Positions 52,629-60,112 of a stretch of 64,000 nt of DNA are shown here, one piece after another. Positions within the stretch are counted from its first letter, which is position 1. Every line of letters starts with the position of its first letter. The position numbers and the translations under genes were made by a program. The stretch covers positions 1 to 64,000 of the forward strand of contig NZ_BDGT01000007.1 of NCBI RefSeq assembly GCF_001748285.1, read 5' to 3'. The stretch is from Thermogemmatispora onikobensis (GTDB lineage: Bacteria; Chloroflexota; Ktedonobacteria; Ktedonobacterales; Ktedonobacteraceae). A model generated the notes under the pieces. The model had not been told where the DNA came from. It ran no database searches and worked only from the letters and a program-made list of their open reading frames with translations.

Positions 52629-52833
52629 AGGGTTACACTGCGCGCGAGGGGAAAACGCGGCACGAGCGAGGCACTGGGGCCGACTGACTCAGCGTCGTAT
52701 CTGCTCTGGCCGTGCCTCGCCCGACCGCGGGTGTGGCCTCGCGCTCTCTCCTCTTCTCGTCGTAGTCTCGCGTTGCCTGCCCACCTCGTCCGTGGGGGGC
52801 AGGTCTGCTGGCATGCTGGCATACTGGCATGCA

Positions 52834-52851
52834 CCACAGTGCGCACTGTGG
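52834..52851. promoter_or_regulatory. 18-bp perfect palindrome between rpmF and fabD
   Basis: CCACAGTGCGCACTGTGG is a perfect inverted repeat with three CTGGCAT direct repeats just left of it (52808-52829). It may be an operator for fabD or a terminator for rpmF; no T-run follows on the minus strand. Confidence 0.5.
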
Positions 52852-52862
52852 CAGGGCGACCA

Positions 52863-53054
52863 CTAATGCTTGCGCTCCTTCGGCCAGAAGACCTGGCGAC
52901 CGCGGTAGGTGCCGCACTTAGGACATGCGTGGTGGGCGAGCCGCGGCGAGCGGCACTGTGGGCAGAGCACCAGCTGAGGCAGCTTCAAGTGGAAATGCGC
53001 GCGCCTCTCGCCCTTACGCGCATGGGAAACTCGCTGTTTTGGTAATGCGCCCAT
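52863..53054 (-). CDS. rpmF: 50S ribosomal protein L32
   Basis: A 63-residue L32 with the zinc-ribbon form: Cys31/Cys34 (CPQC) and Cys44/Cys47 (CPKC). The N terminus MGALPKQRVSHARKGERRAHF is canonical. GGAGG lies 11 nt before the ATG. It follows the YceD-like gene, the widespread yceD-rpmF pairing. Confidence 0.95.
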   Translation of the reverse strand: MGALPKQRVSHARKGERRAHFHLKLPQLVLCPQCRSPRLAHHACPKCGTYRGRQVFWPKERKH

Positions 53055-53134
53055 AGAATAAAGCTCCTCCTCTATCTCCTAATCGGGCTGGCTGGCGGGA
53101 ACGGGCTGGATGGCCAGCGTGACCAGCGAGCACG

Positions 53135-53674
53135 TCAAGCCTGCGACGGTAGACGCTGTTGCAACAGCTCGGCCAGCGTGCCCCAGCGCGGATCGATCTC
53201 CGGCTGGCACTGGCAGGGTCCCAGACTCAGATCGTGGCCGCACTGCGGGCAGAGGCCCGGGCAATCCTCGCGGCAGAGCGCGCGCATGGGCAGCTCCAGC
53301 AGCAGGTGCTGGCGCACGGCTTCGCTCAAGTCAAGGTGATGGTGCTCGTCAATCGGAAAGCCCTCGTCCTCACCCAGAGGTGGGGGAACAGGCACACCGC
53401 TGGTGACATCGATGGTAGGATAAAACAGCTCCTCGAAGGTGATATGCATGGGCTGCTCAAAGGGCTTCAAGCAGCGGTCGCAAACCATCGGGAGGATCAG
53501 ATCCACCCAGCCATCGACCAGCAACCCGTAGTCGGTGCGTCGCATGCGGACGTGGCCGTTGATAGCGCCGAGTACCTTGAGATCGCTATCCAGCTGAACA
53601 TCTTCTTCATGAATATCTGCCTGGAAGGCGGTCCCGATGGACGCCTTCAGCAGTTGCGCCACGTTGTACTGCAT
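53135..53674 (-). CDS. YceD/DUF177 family protein
   Basis: A 179-residue DUF177 protein. The conserved CDRCLKPFEQPM and the C-terminal cysteine cluster (CREDCPGLCPQCGHDLSLGPCQC) are present. YceD proteins are linked to 23S rRNA and ribosome assembly and precede rpmF in most bacteria, as here. The last 25 residues (DPRWGTLAELLQQ) match the family end. Confidence 0.9.
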   Translation of the reverse strand: MQYNVAQLLKASIGTAFQADIHEEDVQLDSDLKVLGAINGHVRMRRTDYGLLVDGWVDLILPMVCDRCLKPFEQPMHITFEELFYPTIDVTSGVPVPPPLGEDEGFPIDEHHHLDLSEAVRQHLLLELPMRALCREDCPGLCPQCGHDLSLGPCQCQPEIDPRWGTLAELLQQRLPSQA

Positions 53675-53836
53675 AAGAAACGGAACCTCACTTTTTGCCC
53701 CAGAGTAGACGACTAAACGGGAGAAGGGCTACAAATAGAGCTGAACAGGTCAGGCTGTCTGTCGATGGCGCAAGTCTGGAAGATACTCAGCTTCTCACGT
53801 ACGCTGGTTCATTATAGGTGACCCTGAGAAGGTGTG

Positions 53837-54514
53837 TCAAGCCCTTGGCTCGGGGCGGCGTGGTGGCTCGCCTGGGCGCCCCAGCATGGGGCCGCCCATC
53901 GTATCGGCGGCCAGGGAAGAGCGGCGAGGGGAAGGATGGGGGGGGAGAGCATCCTCCGCCTCCTCCTCAACGGCGTAGAGGGCGTAGTCGTCCTCTGACA
54001 GCTCTCCGGCGGCCTGCCCCTCGCCTTGACTCTCTTCTTCAACATAGGGTGAGGAAGCCTCCAGGCTTTCCAGGCCCTTCTCGATGCTGAGAATGGTGCG
54101 GCTGACCTCCGTCTCGATCGCTGTCAGGTGCTCATGCAGGGAGCGCAGGGTCTCCGCGACGTAGGCGTTGGCCTCGCTCTTGAGCTGCTGGGCCTGTTCC
54201 TCGGCCAGGCGTACCAACTCTTCTGAGCGCTCCTCAGCCTGGCGCAGCAGCCCCTCGCGGTCCATGACGCGCTCGGACTCCTCGCGGGCCTTGGCCAGGA
54301 TGCTGGCGGCCTCTGCCTGGGCCTGAGCCAGGATGCGCTCCCTCTCCTGCAGAAGGCGTCTGGCCTGCTTGACCTCTTCAGGAATGGCGGCCCGCATTTG
54401 ATCAAGGATCGCCAGAATCTCGGCTTCCCTGACCATGATCTGATTGACAAGGGGCATCCTGCGGCTGCTGGCGATCAGGTTTTCCAGGCGATCTACCAGA
54501 TAGAGTATATCCAC
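53837..54514 (-). CDS. Coiled-coil (DivIVA/AtpF-like) protein
   Basis: A 225-residue protein. Residues about 1-160 are continuous heptad helix rich in Glu, Ala and Arg, like DivIVA or ATP-synthase b-type coils (ARRLLQERERILAQAQAEAASILAKAREESERVM). The C-terminal 65 residues are acidic, then proline-rich. No transmembrane helix is seen. The GTG at 54514 is chosen, with AAGG in front. It lies between coaD and yceD, where Chloroflexota often have such a protein; its role is unknown. Confidence 0.75.
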   Translation of the reverse strand: MDILYLVDRLENLIASSRRMPLVNQIMVREAEILAILDQMRAAIPEEVKQARRLLQERERILAQAQAEAASILAKAREESERVMDREGLLRQAEERSEELVRLAEEQAQQLKSEANAYVAETLRSLHEHLTAIETEVSRTILSIEKGLESLEASSPYVEEESQGEGQAAGELSEDDYALYAVEEEAEDALPPHPSPRRSSLAADTMGGPMLGRPGEPPRRPEPRA

Positions 54515-54824
54515 ACTGACCCTTCCTCTTCCTCGTGCTCTCTTGCGGCTGGCTGACAGCACTACTGACGAACCGATGAGCGGTTGCTCCGCCTACAGGC
54601 TACTCCGCTATGTTGCCCGCAGCATACCGGCCAGCCAGCCTGCTGCTACCTGCCTGCCTGCTTGCCTGTACCGATCGGCCTCGGGCCTTCGATCAGAAAG
54701 CCTGTCACGGGCTGTGCTGTGGCCTGTGACCTTCCGCTCTCTGCCGGTGGCTGCGTGCTGGTGACCTGGCCGAGGCTGACGACGTCACGCCTCATCATAT
54801 ATTGATGGCCGAGTGGCGCTCCGC

Positions 54825-55340
54825 TCAAGTCTCGCTCTGGCCGAATTTGCGCAGCAGGGCTTTAATGACCGCTGGCGGCAACATGTCGCTGACATTCCCT
54901 CCTAAGCGGGCTACTTCCTTGAGCAAGGAGGAGCTGACAAAAAGATGCTGCAGATTCGTCAGCAAACAGACGGTCTCGATTTCTGGAGCCAATTTGCGAT
55001 TCATCAGCCCTTGCTGAAACTCGGCCTCGAAGTCATTGGGGGAGCGCAGGCCCTTGACAATGACGGAGCCTCCCACCGAGCGCACGAATTCAACAACAAG
55101 ACCGTAGAATTTCTCGACGCGGACATTGGCGAGGCCCTCGGCGGCAATGACCTCTTCCCAGAGCTGCACCCGCTCGTCGACAGAGAAGAGCAGGTTCTTA
55201 TCGGGAACAGCGTAGACTGCCACGATCAGCGTATCGAAAAGGCGGGCGCCGCGCCGCGCAATATCCAGGTGGCCGTGCGTGAGCGGGTCAAAGCTGCCCG
55301 GATAAACGGCAATCCGTTGACGTTTCTCTACGTTGCTCAC
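54825..55340 (-). CDS. coaD: Phosphopantetheine adenylyltransferase
   Basis: A 171-residue nucleotidyltransferase of coenzyme A synthesis, joining ATP and 4'-phosphopantetheine. The motif YPGSFDPLTHGHLDIARRG (HxGH at 22-24), VVEFVRSVGGSVIVKGLRSPNDFEAEFQQGLMNRKL and VSSSLLKEVARLGG are diagnostic. It starts with GTG, with AAGGGATG 8 nt before. It links to the ACP/FabD genes through the pantetheine pathway. Confidence 0.95.
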   Translation of the reverse strand: MSNVEKRQRIAVYPGSFDPLTHGHLDIARRGARLFDTLIVAVYAVPDKNLLFSVDERVQLWEEVIAAEGLANVRVEKFYGLVVEFVRSVGGSVIVKGLRSPNDFEAEFQQGLMNRKLAPEIETVCLLTNLQHLFVSSSLLKEVARLGGNVSDMLPPAVIKALLRKFGQSET

Positions 55341-55708
55341 ACGAACATCCCTTCACGATGCTGAAGCGGCCCTTGTCCATCTCTCTGTTGAGTGACCGAC
55401 CGCTGCGTCTGCCAGCGGAACCAGGAGCGCTCTCTGCAGGCAGCCAGATAGCCAATCTGGGCCGGCGTTCGGTTCGGCACGGCTCTGCCTGCTCTGGCCT
55501 GGCTTGCGCGCCGGCCTTTTCTGCTGCCCTTCCTTGCCGTCTGGCATGTTGCTCTGTTGCCTATGATACCATACCTGCTGGAGATGGGGCAATGCGTGAA
55601 GCTGGGGCCGGAGCTGGCCGCCACAGCAGGCGGACGGCGTATAAGAGCGTTGGCTGTGGTCAGTCAGACAGGTAGCCGGACGCACTGTTAAGGGAGGAGT
55701 GCGGAGCT
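55341..55708. other. Gap between the tRNA operon terminator and coaD
   Basis: No gene is seen. It should hold the coaD promoter; a TATCAT-like hexamer on the minus strand near 55563 is the only candidate. Confidence 0.35.
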
Positions 55709-55740
55709 AAAAAAAGTCGGTGCTCGTTACGAGCACCGAC
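55709..55740 (-). terminator. Intrinsic terminator of the tRNA operon
   Basis: On the minus strand an 11-bp stem GTCGGTGCTCG/CGAGCACCGAC is followed by seven T residues (55709-55715). It lies 11 bp past the tRNA-Trp 3' end. The stem is perfect, so the tRNA operon clearly ends here. Confidence 0.93.
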
Positions 55741-55751
55741 CTGGCAATAGG

Positions 55752-56439
55752 CAGGGGCGGCAGGACTTGAACCCGCAACCTGCGGTGTGGAGCTACTCCA
55801 CCGCAACCCGTATCTGACGGGCTGCAGGCGATGTCTCCCCGAACCGGACGTGCACCTTTCGATGCATCCGGCTCTCCAGAGGTCGGAAGCCAACCACGGG
55901 TCTCGACGTCAACCTGGCTTACGTCGGCCTCGCGTGGGAGGCAGACCTCCTGCATCCCTTCCCCATGTCTCAGGCATTACCCTGAGCGTTTGAGTACTAT
56001 GGATGCTCCGTCACCATGCACCTTACGGTGTTTAGGTGATCCCCCAGTTGCACTTCTGCTCTGCTCCGGGTTTAGGTGCCTCGTTCGCCGCCGCACTCGC
56101 CTGGACGCCGCGCGCCTGACGAGAGCCTCGCTGGAGAAGCGGTTGCCAGCCCTCCAAATTACGACTGGCAATCCAGCGAAGCGGGCGACTGAGGTTCAAG
56201 CAATCCAGCCTTCACCATGCCCGGCCTAGCTGCCCGGTGGGCGTATCACCAGCTGTTGCTCGTGGCGCAGGTCACCGGACTTTTCGACCATGCTGTTGTC
56301 CCCGCCCCCTTTCGGGGGCCAGGTGAGGTCGTGCTTTAATCACACCCGCTTCAGTGATGTTGCGCTACCGCAACAAGAGCAGAAGCACCACAGGGGCGCG
56401 CTTTGGAGACCGCTGCTCTACCGATTGAGCTACACCCCT
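55752..56439 (-). tRNA. tRNA-Trp(CCA), split by a group II intron
   Basis: Exon 1 is 56402-56439 (positions 1-38): acceptor AGGGGTG, D-arm GCTC/GAGC, anticodon stem GCGGT and loop CTCCAAA with anticodon CCA. Exon 2 is 55752-55786 (39-73): ACCGC closes the anticodon stem, then AGGTT variable loop, T arm GCGGG-TTCAAGT-CCTGC, CGCCCCT pairs with the 5' acceptor strand, and discriminator G73 is the Trp identity base. Joined, they give a perfect 73-nt cloverleaf. The 3' CCA is not encoded (CCT follows). It sits between tRNA-Ser and a terminator in one transcript, so expression appears intact. Removal of the 615-nt insert is required for a functional tRNA. Confidence 0.95.
55787..56401 (-). mobile_element. 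ORF-less group II intron in tRNA-Trp
   Basis: A 615-nt insert between tRNA positions 38 and 39. Domain V is at 55841-55874: it begins GAGCCGGAT, has the AGC catalytic triad, a GAAA tetraloop and GCACGTCCGGTTC, and is 34 nt long, the standard size. Domain VI follows: GGAG near 55837 can pair with CTCC at the end, leaving an A 8 nt from the 3' end as branch-point candidate; the intron ends in AC. The 5' end reads GCGCG, not the usual GTGYG. EBS1 is TTTGGAG at 56152-56158, complementary to the anticodon loop CTCCAAA (IBS1). Domain I-like hairpins (CCCCC-GAAA-GGGGG near 56310) are present. No reverse-transcriptase or maturase ORF exists, so splicing needs help in trans or is autocatalytic. Confidence 0.9.
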
Positions 56440-56477
56440 GTACACGGGCCACCGGACTTGATTTGTCAGCGGCTCGG

Positions 56478-56565
56478 CGGAGAGGGTGGGATTCGAACCC
56501 ACGAGGGACTTTTGATCCCTAGCGGTTTAGCAAACCGCCGCACTAGGCCTCTATGCGACCTCTCC
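56478..56565 (-). tRNA. tRNA-Ser(GCU)
   Basis: An 88-nt class II tRNA. Acceptor GGAGAGG pairs with CCTCTCC, and discriminator G is at 56478. The anticodon arm is GCGGT-TTGCTAA-ACCGC with anticodon GCT, reading AGC/AGU. A long variable arm (TAGGGATCAAAAGTCCCT) is typical of serine tRNA, and the T arm is GTGGG-TTCGAAT-CCCAC. CCA is not encoded. It starts about 30 nt after the operon promoter. Confidence 0.96.
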
Positions 56566-56601
56566 TTGTGAGTTCAGGGTTCCTCTGCGATTGTCATCAC
56601 A

Positions 56602-56630
56602 AGGATACTCCACTTCTTGTGAATTGTCAA
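56602..56630 (-). promoter_or_regulatory. Sigma-70-type promoter of the tRNA-Ser/tRNA-Trp operon
   Basis: On the minus strand TTGACA (56625-56630) and TATCCT (56602-56607) are exactly 17 bp apart. A start near 56595 leaves about 30 nt before tRNA-Ser. Confidence 0.85.
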
Positions 56631-56784
56631 GCCCCTTCCCTCGTTGGCTCTCAAGGCTGGGGGGTCCTGATCTATCCTGCCCGGCTCTTCGAGGTCAGGT
56701 TGCCCGCCCGCTGGGAGGGAGGGGGCTGGCGTCCGCTCTCTGGCGTTTGCGGGCGCATGTACCAGGAATTTTGGATGGTCATGC

Positions 56785-56813
56785 TGCACACTGTGCGAAG
56801 TGGTGAGTATACT
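56785..56813 (+). promoter_or_regulatory. Promoter candidate of the PP2C gene
   Basis: TGCACA (56785-56790) and TATACT (56808-56813) are 17 bp apart, about 92 bp before the ATG. The -35 matches consensus at four of six positions. Confidence 0.5.
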
Positions 56814-56904
56814 TAATATTGTTGGCAAGAATTGCAAGAAACGCACGATGCTGAGCTGATTGTGAGTGCCCGGCGCGACCTGGTAAAGAGAGGATAACGA
56901 AGCG

Positions 56905-58458
56905 ATGCTGGGGCAATTCAACATCGGCTACGGGGTCCGCCAGATTCCGCTGCCCGCGCGGGCGCTAGCCTGGTTCTGTGCGCTGGCTATCCTGGTTTGG
57001 GTTTCGGGCGGCTTCCCGCCTCATGCCTGGTTGCTGCTCTGGCAGACGCTCCAGCAGCTGCCAGTGCTCTGGGCGGCCCGCGGTCCCGCTCTTCTTCCCC
57101 CTTTAGTGGGATTGGTTATCCTGGCCCTGCTGCTGGTCGCGGCCTGGATAGGGCTATTGCTGGCTGGCTGGCGTCTCCTGCGGACCTGCTGGACCTCCTG
57201 GCAGGAGCGTCGGCTGCTCAAGCAGGAGCTTGAGCAGTTGCGCGAAGCTGAGGTCCAGGCGACCCGGGCCGCGAGGCGCTATCAACCCGGCGCCGGGGAA
57301 CGGTCCCGTTCGCAACCGTTATCGGCCTACGGCGGAGCGCCTCCTTCCCACACTCCCTGGGCTGGCTCTTCTGACTCGCTCTCACACCCGCCGGTTTCCG
57401 TCCCAGCTTCCTCTCCCGGTGTTGAGGCGAGTGTCGCCCCTTCTCTGGAGTCGCGGCGCGCTCTTTGGGCCGATTTCCCTACGCAGGTCGATCTCTCTCT
57501 CTCGTCCCCACCTGCTCTCTCCGCGCTGATGGCGGCCCCCACCGAGGAGCAGCTCGCCTTTCCCACCGCTGCAGAGGCCCAGGTCTTTGAGACTCCCACC
57601 ACTGATAGGCCAACCTCAGTGGAGAAGAGTATTGGTGGACAACGTACGGAGACGCTGACGGGCCTGCCGCCGAAAGGAGCGCTGGTCATTCGTATGGGGG
57701 CGATCACCGACCCCGGCCTCAAGCGTAAGCATAAGCCCAATGAAGATAACCTGGTTGCTATTCAGCAGCAACGTACCCATAGTGGCCAGACCTTCGGCCT
57801 CTGTGTGGTGGCTGATGGAATGGGTGGCCATTCCAATGGCCGTGAGGCGAGTCGTCTGGTGGTCGAGACCTTTTGCGAGCTGGCCCTGCCCGCGCTGACG
57901 AATTCGATCGAGAACGATGAGGCTTTCTTGACTGGCGTTCTGGTTGATGCGCTGCAACACGCGAATCTGAAGCTCTACCAGCGCAATCGCGCCGAGAAGG
58001 CCGATATGGGAACAACAGTGACGGCGGCCTTGCTGCTCGATAGGATGGCCTACGTGCTGAATGTAGGCGATAGTCGAACATATCTCTATCGTCCGGCAAC
58101 GGGCCTGACCCAGGTCACGCAAGATCATTCGGTCGTGGCGCGCTTACTGAGTGCAGGCTCTATTTCGCGTGAGGATGTCTATCGTCATCCGCAGCGCAAT
58201 CAGATTTATCGCTGCCTGGGGGATCGTGCGGCGGTCGAGGTCGATGTCTTTGCCGTGCCTTTGCTGAGGGGCGATAAGCTGCTCCTGTGTTCAGATGGCT
58301 TGTGGGAGATGGTGCGCGATCCTCAGATTGAGCATCTGCTGGGCCTCAATGCTGATCCTGTGACGATTTGTCAGTGTCTGCTGCAGGCGGCACTCGACGG
58401 CGGCGGCGATGATAATGTGAGTGTCATCGTGGTCGAGGTGCTACAGGTCGCGGCCTGA
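56905..58458 (+). CDS. Membrane-anchored PP2C-family Ser/Thr phosphatase
   Basis: A 517-residue protein. Two or three N-terminal helices (LAWFCALAILVWVSG, LLPPLVGLVILALLLVAAWIGLLLAGW) anchor it. A Pro/Ser-rich linker of about 150 residues leads to a PP2C domain from about residue 265: ITDPGLKRKHKPNEDN, VVADGMGGHSNG, VLNVGDSRTYLYR, LLLCSDGLWEMV and GGGDDNVSVIVVEV hold the metal aspartates. It dephosphorylates Ser/Thr phosphoproteins and could oppose the kinase at 22.4 kb, although they are not adjacent. AGAGAGGA lies 11 nt before the ATG. Confidence 0.92.
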   Translation: MLGQFNIGYGVRQIPLPARALAWFCALAILVWVSGGFPPHAWLLLWQTLQQLPVLWAARGPALLPPLVGLVILALLLVAAWIGLLLAGWRLLRTCWTSWQERRLLKQELEQLREAEVQATRAARRYQPGAGERSRSQPLSAYGGAPPSHTPWAGSSDSLSHPPVSVPASSPGVEASVAPSLESRRALWADFPTQVDLSLSSPPALSALMAAPTEEQLAFPTAAEAQVFETPTTDRPTSVEKSIGGQRTETLTGLPPKGALVIRMGAITDPGLKRKHKPNEDNLVAIQQQRTHSGQTFGLCVVADGMGGHSNGREASRLVVETFCELALPALTNSIENDEAFLTGVLVDALQHANLKLYQRNRAEKADMGTTVTAALLLDRMAYVLNVGDSRTYLYRPATGLTQVTQDHSVVARLLSAGSISREDVYRHPQRNQIYRCLGDRAAVEVDVFAVPLLRGDKLLLCSDGLWEMVRDPQIEHLLGLNADPVTICQCLLQAALDGGGDDNVSVIVVEVLQVAA

Positions 58459-58808
58459 AGCTGGACCGACCCCTGGCCTTCTGGGGCGGGATGAGCTGGC
58501 TGTACCTCTATTGTCTGTCTGGCTGTCTGGTATCTTCCTGATGTTCCCTCTGCTTATTGGCTTCCTCCGTCGCGGAGTCTTTCGGCGCCTGCGGTGGGCG
58601 CATTGGCTCTTGGAGAACGGTCATCGGGAGATGCAAGCGATCGAGCGAAGGTGTAGAATGAACGGGGAAGTCGTCAAATCGGCCAGACTGGCACGATCTG
58701 GCTGCCCTGTCTGGCCGGCTGATCCTGGCGCTGACTGCCGGTCGCGATGCAGGAAAGACCGTGCTCCTTTGGTTGGGGAGCCTGGCGAGGCGAGAGGGAG
58801 GCCGAGCG
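58459..58808. other. 350-bp gap before the DUF72 gene
   Basis: An ORF overlaps this stretch but its composition and lack of domain argue against coding. GGGAGG at 58795-58800 is the Shine-Dalgarno of the next gene. Confidence 0.45.
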
Positions 58809-59576
58809 ATGACAGTCTGGATTGGTACCTCTGGCTGGCTCTATCCGCACTGGGTGGGCCGCTTCTATCCGCCTGATTTGCCTGCACAGGAGTATCTGCC
58901 CTATTATGCCCGACATTTTGCCACGGTCGAGATTAATAGGAGCTTCTATCGCCTGCCCTCGCCTTCGCAGTTTGCTCTGTGGGCCGAGCAGGTGGGCTTT
59001 CATCCCCGTTTTCGCTTCGCGGTCAAGGCCAGTCGCTATCTGACGCACATGAAGAGGCTGCGCGATGCGGCTGAGCCGCAGGCGCGCTTGCTGGAGGCGG
59101 TGCGCGGTTTGGGTCAGCGCCTGGGGCCGCTGCTTTATCAGCTTCCGCCCCGCTGGCGGAGCGACCTGGGGCGTCTGGCGGACTTTCTTCGATTGCTACC
59201 GCGCGGGCTGGCGGTGGCTTTTGAGTTTCGTGACCCTTCCTGGTTACGAGGGGTCGAGGGTGAGCGCTTGGGTGCTCTGCTGGCGGGGGCGGGCTGCGCC
59301 CTGGTGCTGGCAGTTGGGGGAGAGCTGCCCACGCCCGTAGATCTGCCAGCAACGGCGGCCTTTCGCTATGTGCGCTTCCACAGCGGGCAGGCCGGTCCTT
59401 GCTTCGGCGAGACGGAGCTGGTTTTCTGGGCCGAGTGGTTGAGCAGAGAGGCCGGGAAGGGGCGCGAGTGCTATGCCTATTTCAATAATGATAGCGAGGG
59501 GTATGCGCTGCGCAATGCCGCACGCCTGCGCGAGCTGGTTGCGGCTCACCTGGGAGCTGAAGCGGTGGCCTTCTAA
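58809..59576 (+). CDS. DUF72 family protein
   Basis: A 255-residue TIM-barrel-like DUF72 protein. Family motifs: VWIGTSGWLYPHWVGRFYP, YARHFATVEINRSFYRLPS, RFAVKASRYLTHMKRL, LYQLPPRW, VAFEFRDPSWL, the YVRFHS strand and ECYAYFNND. Function is not established for the family (YecE-like). The ATG at 58809 has GGGAGG about 8 nt upstream. Confidence 0.9.
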   Translation: MTVWIGTSGWLYPHWVGRFYPPDLPAQEYLPYYARHFATVEINRSFYRLPSPSQFALWAEQVGFHPRFRFAVKASRYLTHMKRLRDAAEPQARLLEAVRGLGQRLGPLLYQLPPRWRSDLGRLADFLRLLPRGLAVAFEFRDPSWLRGVEGERLGALLAGAGCALVLAVGGELPTPVDLPATAAFRYVRFHSGQAGPCFGETELVFWAEWLSREAGKGRECYAYFNNDSEGYALRNAARLRELVAAHLGAEAVAF

Positions 59577-59631
59577 GGGTCTCCCAGCGAGAAGGAGGGC
59601 GCTCTTGTCCCGGAACGGCGACCGCCCTGGG

Positions 59632-59661
59632 TTGACAGCCAGGCAGCCTCTTGCATATACT
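59632..59661 (+). promoter_or_regulatory. Promoter of the cobalamin-controlled gene
   Basis: TTGACA (59632-59637) and TATACT (59656-59661) are 18 bp apart. Transcription would start near 59668, about 20 nt before the riboswitch P1 stem. Confidence 0.8.
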
Positions 59662-59688
59662 TCCTCTGCCAGCAGTGAAACGTGCGAT

Positions 59689-59954
59689 GCATCAGGTGGC
59701 CGGAAATGTTTGCGCTCATTTCCGGCAGAATAGGGAAGCCGGTGAGAATCCGGCGCAGTCGCGCTACTGTGACTGGCGAGCACTTTGACGGCCCGTTCGC
59801 TCCCCACTGCGGGCGGGTGCGACCAGGTAAATAACAAGCAAGCAAGCCACTGTTCCTGTGTAAGCCTGTATCTTTACGTCTGCGGGCCAGGCCAGGGAAT
59901 GGGAAGGCGCGTCAAGGTGCGTTTGAGCCAGAAGCCAGGAGACCTGCCTGATGC
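59689..59954 (+). promoter_or_regulatory. Cobalamin (AdoCbl-type) riboswitch
   Basis: P1 is formed by GCATCAG (59689-59695) with CTGATGC (59948-59954). The core matches the family: AGGTGGCCGGAA, GAATAGGGAAGCCGGTGAGA, ATCCGGCGCAGTCGCGC, CTACTGTGA (B12 box region), then GCCACTG, GGGAAGGCG and AGCCAGGAGACCTGCCTG near the 3' end. It responds to a cobamide and controls the BtuF-like gene. A terminator-like stem follows (59982-60040). Confidence 0.93.
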
Positions 59955-59981
59955 CAGTGGCCCATGTTCCTTCGCGTCAAA

Positions 59982-60040
59982 GGAGCAGGCGGACTATCAA
60001 CCACCAAAGCGAGCTGACCCGCTGCTTCTCCGGTCCTTTT
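59982..60040 (+). terminator. Expression-platform terminator candidate
   Basis: GGAGCAGGCGG (59982-59992) can pair with CCGCTGCTTCTCC (60019-60031) with small bulges; TTTT follows at 60037. It lies between the riboswitch and the gene, so ligand-dependent termination is plausible. Confidence 0.5.
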
Positions 60041-60112
60041 GTGTTGTGGTTGCGCCCCCTCTACGCGAGGTGACAATGGACGGCTATCTTTTGCTGTGGA
60101 GGAGTGAGCTTT

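Larger units (their letters stand above)
56566..56904. other. Divergent promoter region of tRNA operon and PP2C gene
   Basis: Contains a strong minus-strand promoter for the tRNA operon and a weaker plus-strand one for the phosphatase, both listed separately, and GCACA-C-TGTGC (56786-56796) next to the latter. Confidence 0.6.

Noticed and set aside
56139-56143. ACCGC as EBS2 for the intron
   Set aside because: It could pair with GCGGT of exon 1, but lies after EBS1, while EBS2 should precede it; it is more likely part of another stem.
55831-56229. ORFs within the tRNA-Trp insert
   Set aside because: They have no domain and cross conserved intron parts such as domain V, so they are not genes and not a maturase.
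55752-56439. Two tRNA halves as decayed pseudogenes
   Set aside because: Both halves are perfect and complementary, share a promoter and terminator, and the insert has a full catalytic core; decay would not leave this.
58421-58876. Plus-strand ORF overlapping the PP2C and DUF72 genes
   Set aside because: It overlaps two well-supported genes and lacks any domain; it is a shadow frame.
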